This document shows positions 45,027 to 57,300 of a stretch of DNA of 64,000 nt, piece by piece. The stretch covers positions 62,001 through 126,000 of the forward strand of contig JAPTJF010000027.1 of assembly GCA_029339195.1 (NCBI GenBank). Reading direction: 5' to 3'. The first letter of the stretch is position 1; every line of letters begins with the position of its first letter. The translations under genes and the position numbers were made by a program. Under the pieces are notes generated by a model. That model worked only from the letters and a program-made list of their open reading frames with translations. It ran no database searches and had not been told where the DNA came from. The DNA is from Micractinium sp. NFX-FRZ. Lineage: Eukaryota > Chlorophyta > Trebouxiophyceae > Chlorellales > Chlorellaceae.

Positions 45027-46490
45027 ATGGATGATGACGATTGGGTGAGGGCGCGAGCAAGAACTCATTTGTGTTTCGTCGGAGGCAGTGTGGGCTCAGT
45101 GCTTTGAACGCGGCGACCATGGTTCCCGCATCTTCTTGCAGGACCTGGCTGCGATCGAGGAGCTGGAAGCGGCCGCACTCGCCCAGCGCCAGCAGCAGCA
45201 GCACTCGGCGCCTTGGGGCCAGCCAGGCACGCACAACCCGGCTCCGAATGCAGGGGCCTGGCCGTCAGGCGGCATCGGGCGTGGCGTGGTGCCTGCCGCC
45301 CCGCCTGCCGCCGCTCCCGCCGCCTGGCAGCAGCAGCAACGACAGCCGCCGCCAGCCGGAGGAGGGGGGGTTGGCCCGCCGCCACAGCAAGGCTGGCCTG
45401 CCTCCCGGCCATCTGGAAGCTTTGCTGGTGCACCTGTGAGCGGCCGGCAGGGCGGCAGTGGGCCTCCGCCTGCCCCACCACACTATGGCGCTGCAAGTGG
45501 CCCTGCACCGCAACGCCCTTGGCCGCCCCAGCAGCAGCAGTGGCAGGCGCAGCCCGCAGCACCGCCGCCGCACCAACAGCAGCAGCAGCAGTGGCAGGCA
45601 CAACCTGCTGTCCCTCAGCCACACCAGCAGCAGCACCAGCAGCAGTGGGTTCAACCCATGGCGTCGGGCCAGCCCATGGCGGCGGGCCGGACATCTGGTG
45701 GAGCATCCTGGCGCCAGCACCCGCCAGCGGGCGATCAGCAGCAGGGACCGCCGCCAAATCAGGGCAGGCCGTCAGGCGGTGCAGGCGCTGTACTGTATCG
45801 GCCCCAGCAGCAGCAGCAGCAGCAGCAGGCGCCGCCCCCTGGTGTTGCCGGGGCACCACAGAAGGTGCAGTCGAATCTGTATGCTTTCTTCGGCAACAAG
45901 GCACCGGCGTCAGGTGGGCAGGCAGCGGCGGCTGCGGCAGCAGGTCCGGCGGTGCAGCCCCAGCAGCAGAGAGCATCTGGGCCTGGCTCCTGGAGGGCAC
46001 ACCCAGGCCCTGCCCTGCAGCAGCAGCAGCAACAGCGGGCATCAGGGCACGCTGCCCCCGCTGCACAGCAGCACCCACCACAGCAGCCGCCAGCGCAACA
46101 GGCACAGCAAGGTGCATTCAAGAGCACAGCTGCCGCACTGCGCTCCTTGCAGCAGTGCCAGCAGCAGCCAGCACCCAATGTTCCAGGAGGGCATCAACAG
46201 CCGCAGCAGCAACCTGCCCAACACCAGCAGCCTGCCCAACACCAGCAGTGGCAGCAGCATCAGCAGCAGCGGCAGCAGGTGCAAGGCCAACAGTGGCAGG
46301 TGCCACAGCAGCAGCAGCAGCAGCAGCCCGTGGGGCAGCCGCCGCCTCAGCATGCACAACCACAGCAGCAGCAGGGAGCGCAGCAGGCGCAGCAGGCCCA
46401 GCACTACGACATCGACCTCAGCTTCTACTTTCCTGAAGGGGAGGAGGATGACTTCACGCCCCCCGGCCCAGCAACCGGAGTGGTAACCGC

Positions 46491-46534
<44 letters not shown>

Positions 46535-49500
46535 TGCCACAAGGGCCAGTGAGGCCGCAGCAGCCGCTGGGGCAAGCGAGGCCACAAGGGCAGATGAGCG
46601 GGCGTCAAGCGGTGCAGCCAGCTGCCAGGGATGGCGGTGCCCCGGAGTTCCCAGGGTTTGCGCCAGCAGCTGGGGCGCAGCAGCAGTCCTGGCACACTGC
46701 ACCCCAGCAGCAACAGCAGCAGCAGGCAGCGCAGCGCCCTCGCTCATTCCAGCAGCAGCAACAGCAGCAGCCATGGCAGACGCACAACAAGCAGCAGCAG
46801 TCGGCGCCAGGGCAGCCGCCGAGGCAGATGCCGCCGGCGCACGGCGCTGAGCAGCAGCAGCCATGGCAGCCGGCTTTCGTGCCAGCGGCAGACCCAGCAG
46901 ACGCTGCCACCCCCGGCGGCAAGGGGTGGGGCACAGCGGGCGCAGCAGGCGAGGCAGGCACTGACGTGGCAGGCGAGCCAGGCCCCGACCTGATACCCGT
47001 GAACAGCACCACCGGCGGCATCCGGCTGCACAGGTACGGCCCGTGCACTGCTTGCCCGGGCACTGCATCTACTGCACGCTGCCCGCCCTCACACTGCTGT
47101 ACCCATTTGCCTGCAGGGGCGCCGCCGCGTGTTCGGTTGCGCCCTTCGGTTGCTGACACTACCTCTGCCTGCCTGCCTGCACAATCCATGCAACTGCTGG
47201 GCCCGGCTCCTCTGCAGGGTCAGCGCCAAGCACTGGGTGTTCCCCAAGGGCGTGACGCAGCGGGAGTACCAGCTGGCTTGCATACAGGCAGGTGCAGGGC
47301 TGGGAGGGCGGCTCTGTGGGTCGCTGTCGCTGGGTCTGCAAGGCCTGTTTCAGGAGTCACCTGCCCAGCCCTGCTCCGTCTGGTGACCACTGCCATCTGC
47401 CACTTTCTTGACAGCCCGTGGTACCTCTCTGCTCCATGTGCGTCACGTGCTGTCATCTCCCCTGCCCCCGCTTCCCCCCGCAACCTCCTGGCCGCCGCCC
47501 CCCGCTGCAGACTGCGCTGCTGACCAACACGCTGGTGTGCCTGCCCACGGGCCTCGGCAAGACGCTCATCGCAGCGGTGGTCATGCACAACTTTGCACGC
47601 TGGTTCCCCGAGGTGCGGCAGCTGTCAGGCTGGGATGAGCGGTGGGCGCTGGGTGGGTTTCAAGACTCCAGCTGGGGGGCCTGCCTTGTGGCCACTATTG
47701 CAAATCCCAATGCTCCTGGTGTCGGTCCTGTGAGAGGGAAAAATGTGAGTGTGGCTTGCAGAACTTGTGGGGAGGGCAGCAAACTGGGCGATTGCTGGGG
47801 CGGCACAGCCCTGACCCTTGCGCCCAGCAGCTGTCTCACCCTGCAACACCTCAGTCCTCTGCAGCTCCTTCACCGGTGTGCCGCAGACTGACCTTTGTTC
47901 CGTAGCCCTGCTGCCCTGCAGGGCAAGGTTGTGTTTGTGGCCCCCACCAAGCCGCTGGTGGCGCAGCAGGTGGACGCCTGCCACTCCTTCATGGGCATGA
48001 GCAAGACCGGCTTCTGCGAGCTCACAGGTGGGTGGGTTGGGGAAGGGGGCAGCTCTAGGCCAGTTGGAGCTACCAAGAGGGCAGCGGTAGTCAGATGGCA
48101 CCGGGCGGAAGGAGGGACTTGGCGCACATGCATGCATTGGTCAACGCAGCTGCCGCGGCATGTGCGTGCGGAGGGCCATGTCAAAGAGCCACTTGGTGTG
48201 CTGCAATCAACAATATCTTCTGCTGGTGTTATCGTCCTCATCCCTCAACAAGGAGCAACGTGCTACTTGATCTTAATTCCAATGTCACACCTGCACCCCA
48301 TGCAGGCAACGCCAAGCCGGAGCTGCGCAAGGAGATGTGGCAGGGCGACATCAAGCGCTGCTTCTTCTGCACCCCGCAGACCTTTTATAACGACGTAAAG
48401 CGAGGTGGGTTGCAGGAGATGGGCTGCCTGCATGGCCCGGTTGAAGGCAGGATGGGTGGCTCTTTGCAGCGGTACACAACCCGTTCCCCCACACGACTGG
48501 CCCATGTGCTGCGCCTCCAGCATTGCCAGGGTGGGCCATGTCTGCAAGCGGTGCACATGCATGCTGAGCATGCTGCGCTCTGCCCTGCCCTGCCCTGCTC
48601 CCGCAGGCCTGTGCCCCTATGACCAGGTGGTATGCCTGGTGGTGGACGAGTGCCACCGTGCCACAGGTGCGTGCGCCGGCAGGAGGGGTGTATGGGCAAA
48701 GGGCCAGCAGGGTTGCAGGGGTCCAGCAGAAGAAAGGGAGGGTGGAAAAAAAAAGGTGTAGAAGCATTTGCTGGCTGGCAGGACGCGGTGCCTGGCGCTC
48801 TGTGCAGGCAGAGGGGCGGCTGCAGGGTGAGTGCGGGCTCACTCCTTGCCCATCTCCCTGCGCCTTCCCTGTGCCTGCATGCATCCAAGATGTGGTGCCA
48901 GCAATGTGTGTTTGAAGGCATCCACACTCACATTCCTGCGCGTCTGCCTCCCCCACGACCGCGGGCAGGCGCACAGGACGTGGTCAAGGCGGTTCAGTTC
49001 ATGAAGGACAAAAAGTGCCTGTTCCGCGTGCTGGGGCTGTCTGCCACACCTGGCGCCGACGGCGCCAAAGTTCAGGTGCGAGCAATCATGCAGGGGTGCC
49101 AAGTTCAGGGGTGCACGAGGTCTCGGGCAAACCTTACTGGGGAGGTTCAGTGTCAACGAGCGCCCCTGCACCCTGTTGACACCTTTCTCCCCCGTGAGCA
49201 GGAGGTGGTGACCAATCTGATGATCTCTGCCATCGAGTTCCGCACGGAGGAGGACCCAGACGTGGCCAAGTACACGCACACCAAGAATGTGGCAGGTGGG
49301 CCGGGGTTGCGGGCTGGGCGGTGGGAATGGTGGGCTGGAGGGCAGATGGTGCACTGACTTGGAAAAGTACACACACACCAAGAACGCCTGGGTGGGCCGA
49401 GTTGGGGCAGGGCAACGGGTCCGTTTCCTTGAGCGGGCAGCATTCTGATACGCGCCAAACAGCACACCCCAGTGCTGCTGGCCCAGGCACGTGGTTCAAC

Positions 49501-52500
49501 CTCCTGACCTGCCTGCCCCCTGACCTTCCCGGCTGCTGTCCTGCTCCTGCCGGTGCCCCTGCAGTGCTGGTGGTGCAGCCAAGCCGCGAGGCGGAGCAGC
49601 TGCGTGGCTCCCTGCTCACCCTCATCCGGCAGGCCATCATGCCGCTGCTGCGCGACCGGGTGCGTTCCTGAAGCAAGGCTGGCCTGCGCAGGCGTGCCTC
49701 CTGGCCTCCCCCGCTGCCTGTGCTCGTCCCCCCATGCCTTCCAATATATGCCCCTCAGTACAGGTTTGCCTTTCAGCCGTGCACTGATGCCTCCTCTCCT
49801 CCTCCCTGTCCGTCCTCACCCTCCTCTGTCGTTTCCCTACGGCACAGGTGTACACTGGCAACCCCAACCCCGACACCATCTCCCACTTTGCGCTGCTCAC
49901 ATCCCGGAATGGCCAGGAGAAGGGCAGTGGCCACTTCACCCCCTTCTCACAGGTGTGTGCATGCACAGGGGGGCGCTGCGTCCTTACAGTGGGATATTGT
50001 GTCCTGCTGCGCATGCTTTGCAGGTCCAAGGTATCGGCTTTGGCCGAGGGGGCATCGTCAGCCCTCGTGACTGAAACCCTGCCCGTCCTGCCCGCCTGCC
50101 TGCCTGCCTTGGTGTGCCTGTTTTTTTTGCCTGACCACCTGTTTGCCTGCCTGCCTGCCTGCCTGTGCTTGTGACGATTAATGTATTGCCTGCCCCCATG
50201 CAGGCCATGATGCTTGTGCAGCTGCGGGATGCGCTGGACCAGTACGGCGTGGGGCAGGTGGGCTGGAACTAAAGCATGCACATGTATTGTACACCCCGGG
50301 TCAGTGCAGGCAGCGGCGACTTTGTGCTTCATTCACAGCCAGTCGTGGCCCTACAATCACACGGAGCCCCCTGCTCACTCTCAGCCGCGGGCCTCCCCCT
50401 CCCCTGCCTCGGCCTGCCCCTTCTCCCTCCCTGCAGGCGCTGCAGTACCTGAACAGCAAGGTCCACGACACCTACATGCGCAGCCTCCTCAACAACAGCG
50501 TCTTTGCACACGTGAGCTGCGTGCATGGCTGCCATGCCTCACCTCTTCTCATGCAATGCTAGGTGGCCGTCTCTATGGCTGTTCCACAGAACATGCATGA
50601 TGTGTGTATGCCAGAGCTCGGCTCAACAGCGCCCGCCTTGTGCTGTGGCTGGGTTGCGCTTTTTGCGCCCTACCCTCCTTTTCCGCACCTCGCTTCCTAT
50701 GCGCCCTGTCATCGCTGCCCTGTCTGCTCTGCCCTGCCACCCCGCCCGCCCGCAGTTCAGGCAGACCCTGTCTGCCGTGGTGCGCAACGGCAGCAGCAGC
50801 CCCAAGCTGGCGGCGCTCATCAAAGTGCTGCGGGAGCACTTCTCGGTGGGTGGGCTGGGCAGGGCAGCGTGTTCCAGGTGGCGGCGGGCGGGCGGGGGCT
50901 CAGTAAGGCTTGCTCATTTAGCTGCTCTTGTTGTTCACAATGCCATGCAGGGTGCTCAGTCTACTTTTGAACATTGACCGTTCTTGTGGCCAGCGCACAC
51001 CACCTCACCCTTTCTCCCTGCCACCTGTGTCCGCCGCCTGCAGAGCGGCGGTGACGAGGAGGGTGCGTGCGGGCGCGTGATTGTGTTCACCAACCTGAGG
51101 GACGGCGTGTCTGCCATCTGCGAGGCTCTCAAGCACCACGAGCCGCTGATCTCAGCCAAGTGAGCAAAGCTGAAAATCTGAAGGAGAAGCTTGTCCACCC
51201 TGCTTAGAGGCGGGGTCGCAGCACACGGGCAGCCAGCAGGCTGGGGCAAGGTTCATCAAGGGCAGGCAGCAACTGGAGACGTCATGTACACCCTTCGTTT
51301 GCGCCTGCCTACTGCTGCAGGGCCTTTGTGGGGCAGGGCGGCAGCGGCAAGGGCAGCGGCACGGGGATGAGCCAGAAGGAGCAGAAGGAGGTGCTGGCGG
51401 GGTTCAGGTGAGAGGCCAGGGTGGTGTGACGGGTGGTGTGCTGTGACGTGCTGTGCTGGGTCAGGTGCTGGTGTGGTGTGATTGGGTGGGATGGCGGCAG
51501 GAGGAGCATGGGGGCTGCTGCCAAGGCGTAGCGCGCCAACAGTGGCAGCCCGTGCCTGCTCATGGCGCCTTTGTTATGCTGCTGCCCTTGCCCCTCCCAC
51601 TCTGCTGCTGTCTCTGCCCACAGCCCTTTTCCTTGTGCTGACCATTTACCAATCGTGCTCCTCCTTGCCGCCAGGACCGGCGCCTTCAACTGCCTGGTGG
51701 CCACCTGCATCGGGGAGGAGGGCCTGGACATTCCGCAGGTGCACAAGGCACACCTGCTGCCTGCTGCCCTCATACAGTGGGCCATGCGACACACCTGCTG
51801 CTTGCTGCCCTGCTACAGCGGGCCATGCCGTAACCTATGCACTCGCTCTCCTTGCCGGGCCAACTGTCAGCTCCCCAGCTTGCACAGCGCCTGCTGCATG
51901 CCCACTCACAAGCCACTGCTCGTGGCCTCTGTCTCCAGCTGCGCCTCGTTGTCCCTCTCACAACCATCGCTCTATCACCCACTTCTGGCACCAGCAACAC
52001 GACCAGCCACTCACTCGATTGCTGGCTGCCCCACCTGCTGCCCCCGCAGGTGGACCTGATTGTCTGCTACGACGCCACCGCCTCCCCCACCCGCTCCGTC
52101 CAGCGCATGGGGCGCACGGGGCGACACAAGGAGGGGCGGGTGGTGTACATCCTGGCAGCGGGGTCGGAGGCGGACAAGTACGGGAAGATCCAGGAGGTAC
52201 GGCAGGCGGTACACTGCTGGGGAGGGGCGGTACAGTTGTGATGGGTGGGGATGTACATCCTGGCGGCGGGGTCGGAGGCGGACAAGTACGGGAAGATCCA
52301 GGAGGTACGGCAGGCGGTACACTGCTGTAGGTACAGCAGGCGGCATGAAGGTGTGGTGCAGCAGTGTGGTTACAGTGCCGTGCCCTTGCGTTCACGCAGC
52401 TATGTGTGTGTCTCCCTGCCGGCTGTGTCATGCATCCCTGGCCCTTGGCCCCTGGTACGCTGCCAGCCCTCATCTGAGCATCCAGCCCCCCGTACGCACC

Positions 52501-54290
52501 CCCCCGCACGCTCCGTACAGAACACGCGGGCGCTGCACCGCAAGCTGCGCAACCCCGGCGGGTTTGACATGTACGAGAAGTCCCCCCGCATGCTGCCCCA
52601 CGCCTTTGAGCCGGTGCGCATGGACGTGGCGGTGGAGCACACGCCGGAGAAGGTAGGGTGGGGCATGGATGAAGGGAGTGCTGGGTGGGGTCTGGGATGA
52701 GGTGGTGAGGAAACCTTATCAGGCATGGAGCGCATGCCCGAATACTGAAGCTGTAAAGGAGATCTGGCCTTGTGCTGCTCCCCGCTGACCATGATGCCCC
52801 CTGTAATGCCCACACACCGGCCTTCCCTGCAGGAGCCAGACCCCAAGCCCTCAGGTCGTGGGCGGGGCCGGGGCAGCGGGCGCGGGCGGGGCAGCGGCAA
52901 GGCCGCCGCGCCTAGCGGTCGGGGGCGTGGCAGCGGCGTGCAGCGACGCGCCAGCGGGCGCGGCCAGGCGGCTGTTGTTGACAGCGAGTCAGAGGGAGAG
53001 GAGGAAGATGCAGCGGAGGGAGGCGAGGTGGATGCAGATGACTGGCGGTTTGAGCCAGTGGCAGAGGCGGCATCCGATTTTGAGGCGCTCATGGCGGCTG
53101 CCGACGGTGACACGCTGGCAGTGGGGGCGCCTGCTGGGGGCGGCCGGGGGGGCAAGCGCAGCAAGCAGCAGGCTGCTGTGGATGGTGATGATGACGTAAT
53201 GGTCATTGATGACGACGATGATGACCTGGCGCTGGGTGACCTGGTGCCAGCTGGCGCAGGCGGCTTTGCAGCAGCAGCAGCAGAAGGGGGCTCCCCTGGC
53301 GTGGAGCCGCCTGCATCTCCCCTGCCCAGCGGCCAGCACCAGCAGCAGCAGAGGCCGGCGGTCCGGCACCAGCTGCTGCTGCCACACCTCTCTGGCGCTG
53401 CTGTCAGCTGGGATACCAGCGGGCACCTGGCGGTGGCGCCGCCGCCCACCCTTGAGGCCCTGTTGGCAGCGGTGGCAGCTGTCTCAGCGCCAGCACAGCA
53501 GGGTGCAGCTGCCTGCCAGCAGGATTCTGATGATGACGCAGCAGGGGCAAATGGCGGCGTTCCGACCCCACAGCGTACCCAGCAGGAGCCGGTGCAGGGG
53601 CCGCTGCTGGTGGCGGACGGCCTGCTGCTGCAGCGGCAGGCTTGGCAGGGGAAGCAGCTGGAGGGAGGCGATGGTGACGTGCCAGCCCGCCAGCTGCTGC
53701 GGCCGAATGACGCCGGTGCCCATCGCTGGGCATTCTTGGCTGCATTCGGCGCCCCTGTGCAGCAGGAGGCGCCGGCAGCTCCCGAGCATGGGGGCAAAGG
53801 TGACGAGTCGCAAGCTGCTGGCGCTGCTGCAGCGGCTGCGGCTGGCAAGAAGTCTGGCAAAGCCAGCAAGCCACGCAAGCGCAAGCAGGCAGCAGCCCCT
53901 GCCGGGGGTGCAGCCGGAGCAGCACAGGAGGCAGCTGCTGGGGCAGCAGCAGCGGCGGGGGGCGCAGGGGATGCGGGCAAGCCCAAGCGTCGCAAGGTGA
54001 TGTGCCGCCTTGCGCTGCCCTGCCAGAACATGTGCTCCTTGCCTCAGGGATGCATGCACGTCTTGCTTTGCAGCAGTAACCTAATGCCTCTGGCTCCCCT
54101 CCCTTGTCTCATAATTGTGTGACAACCTGTTGCCCCAATCCTCCCTGCAGAATGCGAAGGCAGGGGCAGCAGCAGTGGCAGCTGCAGCGCCAGCAGGGCC
54201 AGCGCCCGAGGTAGCGGCCAACCCCGCAGCATTGGCATTGCCAGCGGAAGCAGCGCCGACGGGGGCCGACCCGGCAATTGTCGATTCTAT

Positions 54291-54332
<42 letters not shown>

Positions 54333-57300
54333 GCGGCGGCAGCCAGAGCACCAGCCACCTGCTGCAGCAGTGCCGCCTGCGCTGGCACCACACGCAGCAC
54401 CCACAGCAAGGCCGCCTTTGGGCACCTGGGCGGGCGCGGATCTGGCGGCTGTGGCGGCAGCTGCGGGCTATGGTCCGGAGGTCATCGACTTGCTGGCAGA
54501 TGACTCAGATGATGACGCTGACCTCGTGCCAGCCTGGCAGCCGGTGCGGCCGCAGCAGCAGGGCAACCCTCCGTTGGCAGCACCATTGCAGCCGCCGCAG
54601 CAGCAGCCTATGCAGCAACAGGGGCAGCGAGCACAGTCACAAGGCCAACAGTTGCAGGTGCAGCCACAGCAGCAGCAGCACATGGCAGCACCTGTGCTGG
54701 ATGAAGAGGAGGTGCCGCTAGCCCAGCGGCGTCGGCAGCAGCAGCACCTCCGCCAGCAGCAATCCGGCCCCCTCATGCAGCAGCAGCGGCAGCAGCAGGA
54801 ACAGGCACTGCAGCGGGAAGAGGAGGCGCCACAGCTGCAACCGCAGCCACAGCAGCAGCAGCCTGACCAGCAGCAAAACCAGCAGCAGCAGTGGGAGGAG
54901 GAGGCGGACTGGGATCAGATCCCCACCCAGCCTCTCTCGCAGTCTTTGCCCACCCAGCCGCTCTTGCAGTCGCTGCCCACCCAGCCGCTCCCGCAGTCTC
55001 AGCCTACCCAGCCGTTGTCGCAGCCAGGCTCGCAGCCGCAATGGAGCCAGGAGGGCAAGGAGAATGCCGAGGGCGGAGAGGAGCTGACATATTCTCAGCT
55101 GCCACTGTGCGAGCGCCTGAAGCGGCGCCTGGCGGCAGGGTGTGTGGCAGGCGCAGCAGATGCAGCGGGCGCAGCGCGAGCCGGCACCCCTCAACCCGGT
55201 CCTGCTGCAGCCGTGGCTCAGCCTGCCCCTGACCCTGTTGGTGGTAATGCCGGGCAGGCACCGGCACAGCAGCAGGAGCAAGCAGCCGCGTGCCCCGCAG
55301 GGTTTGCGTGGCAGCGTCAGTGGCAGGGCCAGGCCACGCCAGCGTTGGCACACCGGCCGGGGCCTGAGCAGCAGCAGCAGCAGCGATCCATGCAGCGGCC
55401 TCAACAGCAGCAGCGGCAACGGCAGCAACATGTGCCGCAGCCACCTGAACAGCACCACCAGCAGCAGCGGTCGCTGCAGCCTGCGCCGCAACAGCAGCCT
55501 GTTGCTGAAGAGGATGAGGATGTGCCTCTTGCTGCTCTGAAGAAACGGCGCAAGCAGGGCCCGACCACATGTGTACGGGTGCCAAGCACCGCTGCCGGAC
55601 AGGTGAGACACCGCTCACAGGGGGCCCGCAGAGTATGTTGCGTGCATGGTGACGCATGTGGCGAAGGGCATGCGTTCTGACTGCGCTCCTTGTCCCATGC
55701 CCCCTCCCAGGCCGCTGCTGCTGCGCAGGCAGAGCACGCTGTGCAGGGCCAGCAGGCGCCTGCTGGCCAGCAGCTGCCCATTGCGCAGCAGGCAGCAGCG
55801 GCTGCCCCCTCGATGCAGCAGGCAGCGGTTTTTGTCTCACTGGTGCATCAGGGCCCAGCGGGCCCAGCGCCTGCAGCATCTATTGCACCAGCTGAGGAGG
55901 AAGAGGAAGAGGAGGACATTCCTCTGGCCCGGCGCCGCAGACGGAGGCCCAGCCAGCAGAGGCGCTCCACTCCCGGCACAGCCCCCTCCCCTGGCCAGGC
56001 AGCGGCGGCTCCGGTTGCAGCAGCACAGCCAGATGCAGGCGATGCTTCCGCAGCCCAGGATTGGGGGCAGCACGGCCGTAAGGTGCAGGGCGGTCCTGTG
56101 CAGCAGCCTGGCACGAAAGGCGAGGGCGGCAGCAGCAGAAGGGACGGCTGGAGCCGGGAGCAGCGCGCCGTACTCTGGCAGGGACACCAGCAGCAACCGC
56201 AGCGGCCACAGCATGCGCACCAGCCAGCGCAGCAGCAGCAGGCGTGGGCTGCTGCAGCCGCCTCCCCTCCTGTCCAGCAGGATCCCAGCTGGCCAGGGCC
56301 GGAGCGTGGCTGGCAGCAGCAGCAGCAGCAGCAGTGGCAGGCTCAGGGTGAAGAGCAGCGGTGGCAGCAGCAGCCTCCAGCTCAGCAGCTGCAGGCCGGG
56401 GGTACAGAGCCGGTGAAGCGGCAGGGGCCAGGCTGGCAGCGACCCCCCCTTGCACCTGCTGACCAACGGCAGCAGCAGCAGCAGCAGCAGCAGCACTACC
56501 CGCAGCAGCATCTGCAGCAACAGCAGTGGGAGCCGCCAGGTGCTGCCGCTGCTGCTGTGGCTGGTCCGGCGCAGCAGGTGCAGGAGCAGGGGCAGCAGCA
56601 CGGTGCAAGCGGCGATGATGCATGGGGCCAGTGCAGCCTGGGTGGTGATGCGGGATGGGACGAGCTGGATCTGGACGATGAGGAGGCCGGCTTTGAGCCG
56701 GCGCCCAGCTGGCGCCACGTTAGGCACCCTGGTGCCAGCGGTGCAGGGGCTGCTGTGCACCCATCTGCAGCGCAGGTGCAGCCGTCTGCAGCCCGGGAGC
56801 AGGCGCCGACAGCGGGGCAGGCAGGAGGGGCTGCCAGCGGCGGCTCTCAAGTCAGCTGGGGGGATGATGACGTGAGCTTGGGGGAGCCTCAACAGCAGGA
56901 GCAGCAGGAGGGCGTTGAGGCTTCCCCGTGCCCCCATCACGCACAGCCAACCCAGCAGCAGCAACAGCAGCTCCAGCAGCAGCAGCAAGAGCGTCATCTT
57001 GATGACTTCAGCTTCCACCCCGGGCCAGCAGCAGCCCCGCTGCCGGCGGCATTCACCCCCGCCTCCCTGCAGAGCGGCGGCGGCAGCGTGCCAAGGTTGG
57101 CGGGCGGCGGCGCAGCGCGACGGCGGGCAGCATTTGTGGTGGCAGGCAAGTTATTGTGACTCACTTGGCTGGTTGTAAGGGGTTGGTGTTGGCTAGGGTG
57201 TGCCTGGTGGGGGCACGATACCGCAGGCAGCCATGTTGCGGCACGGTTTGTGCATGACCACCTCTCGCACTTGCCAACACTTATTATGATGCCCCTGCCT

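Noticed and set aside
45142..47033. Gln-rich FANCM exon 2 as a separate transcription-factor gene
   Set aside because: It joins in phase to the helicase exons with good splice sites, and carries no DNA-binding domain.
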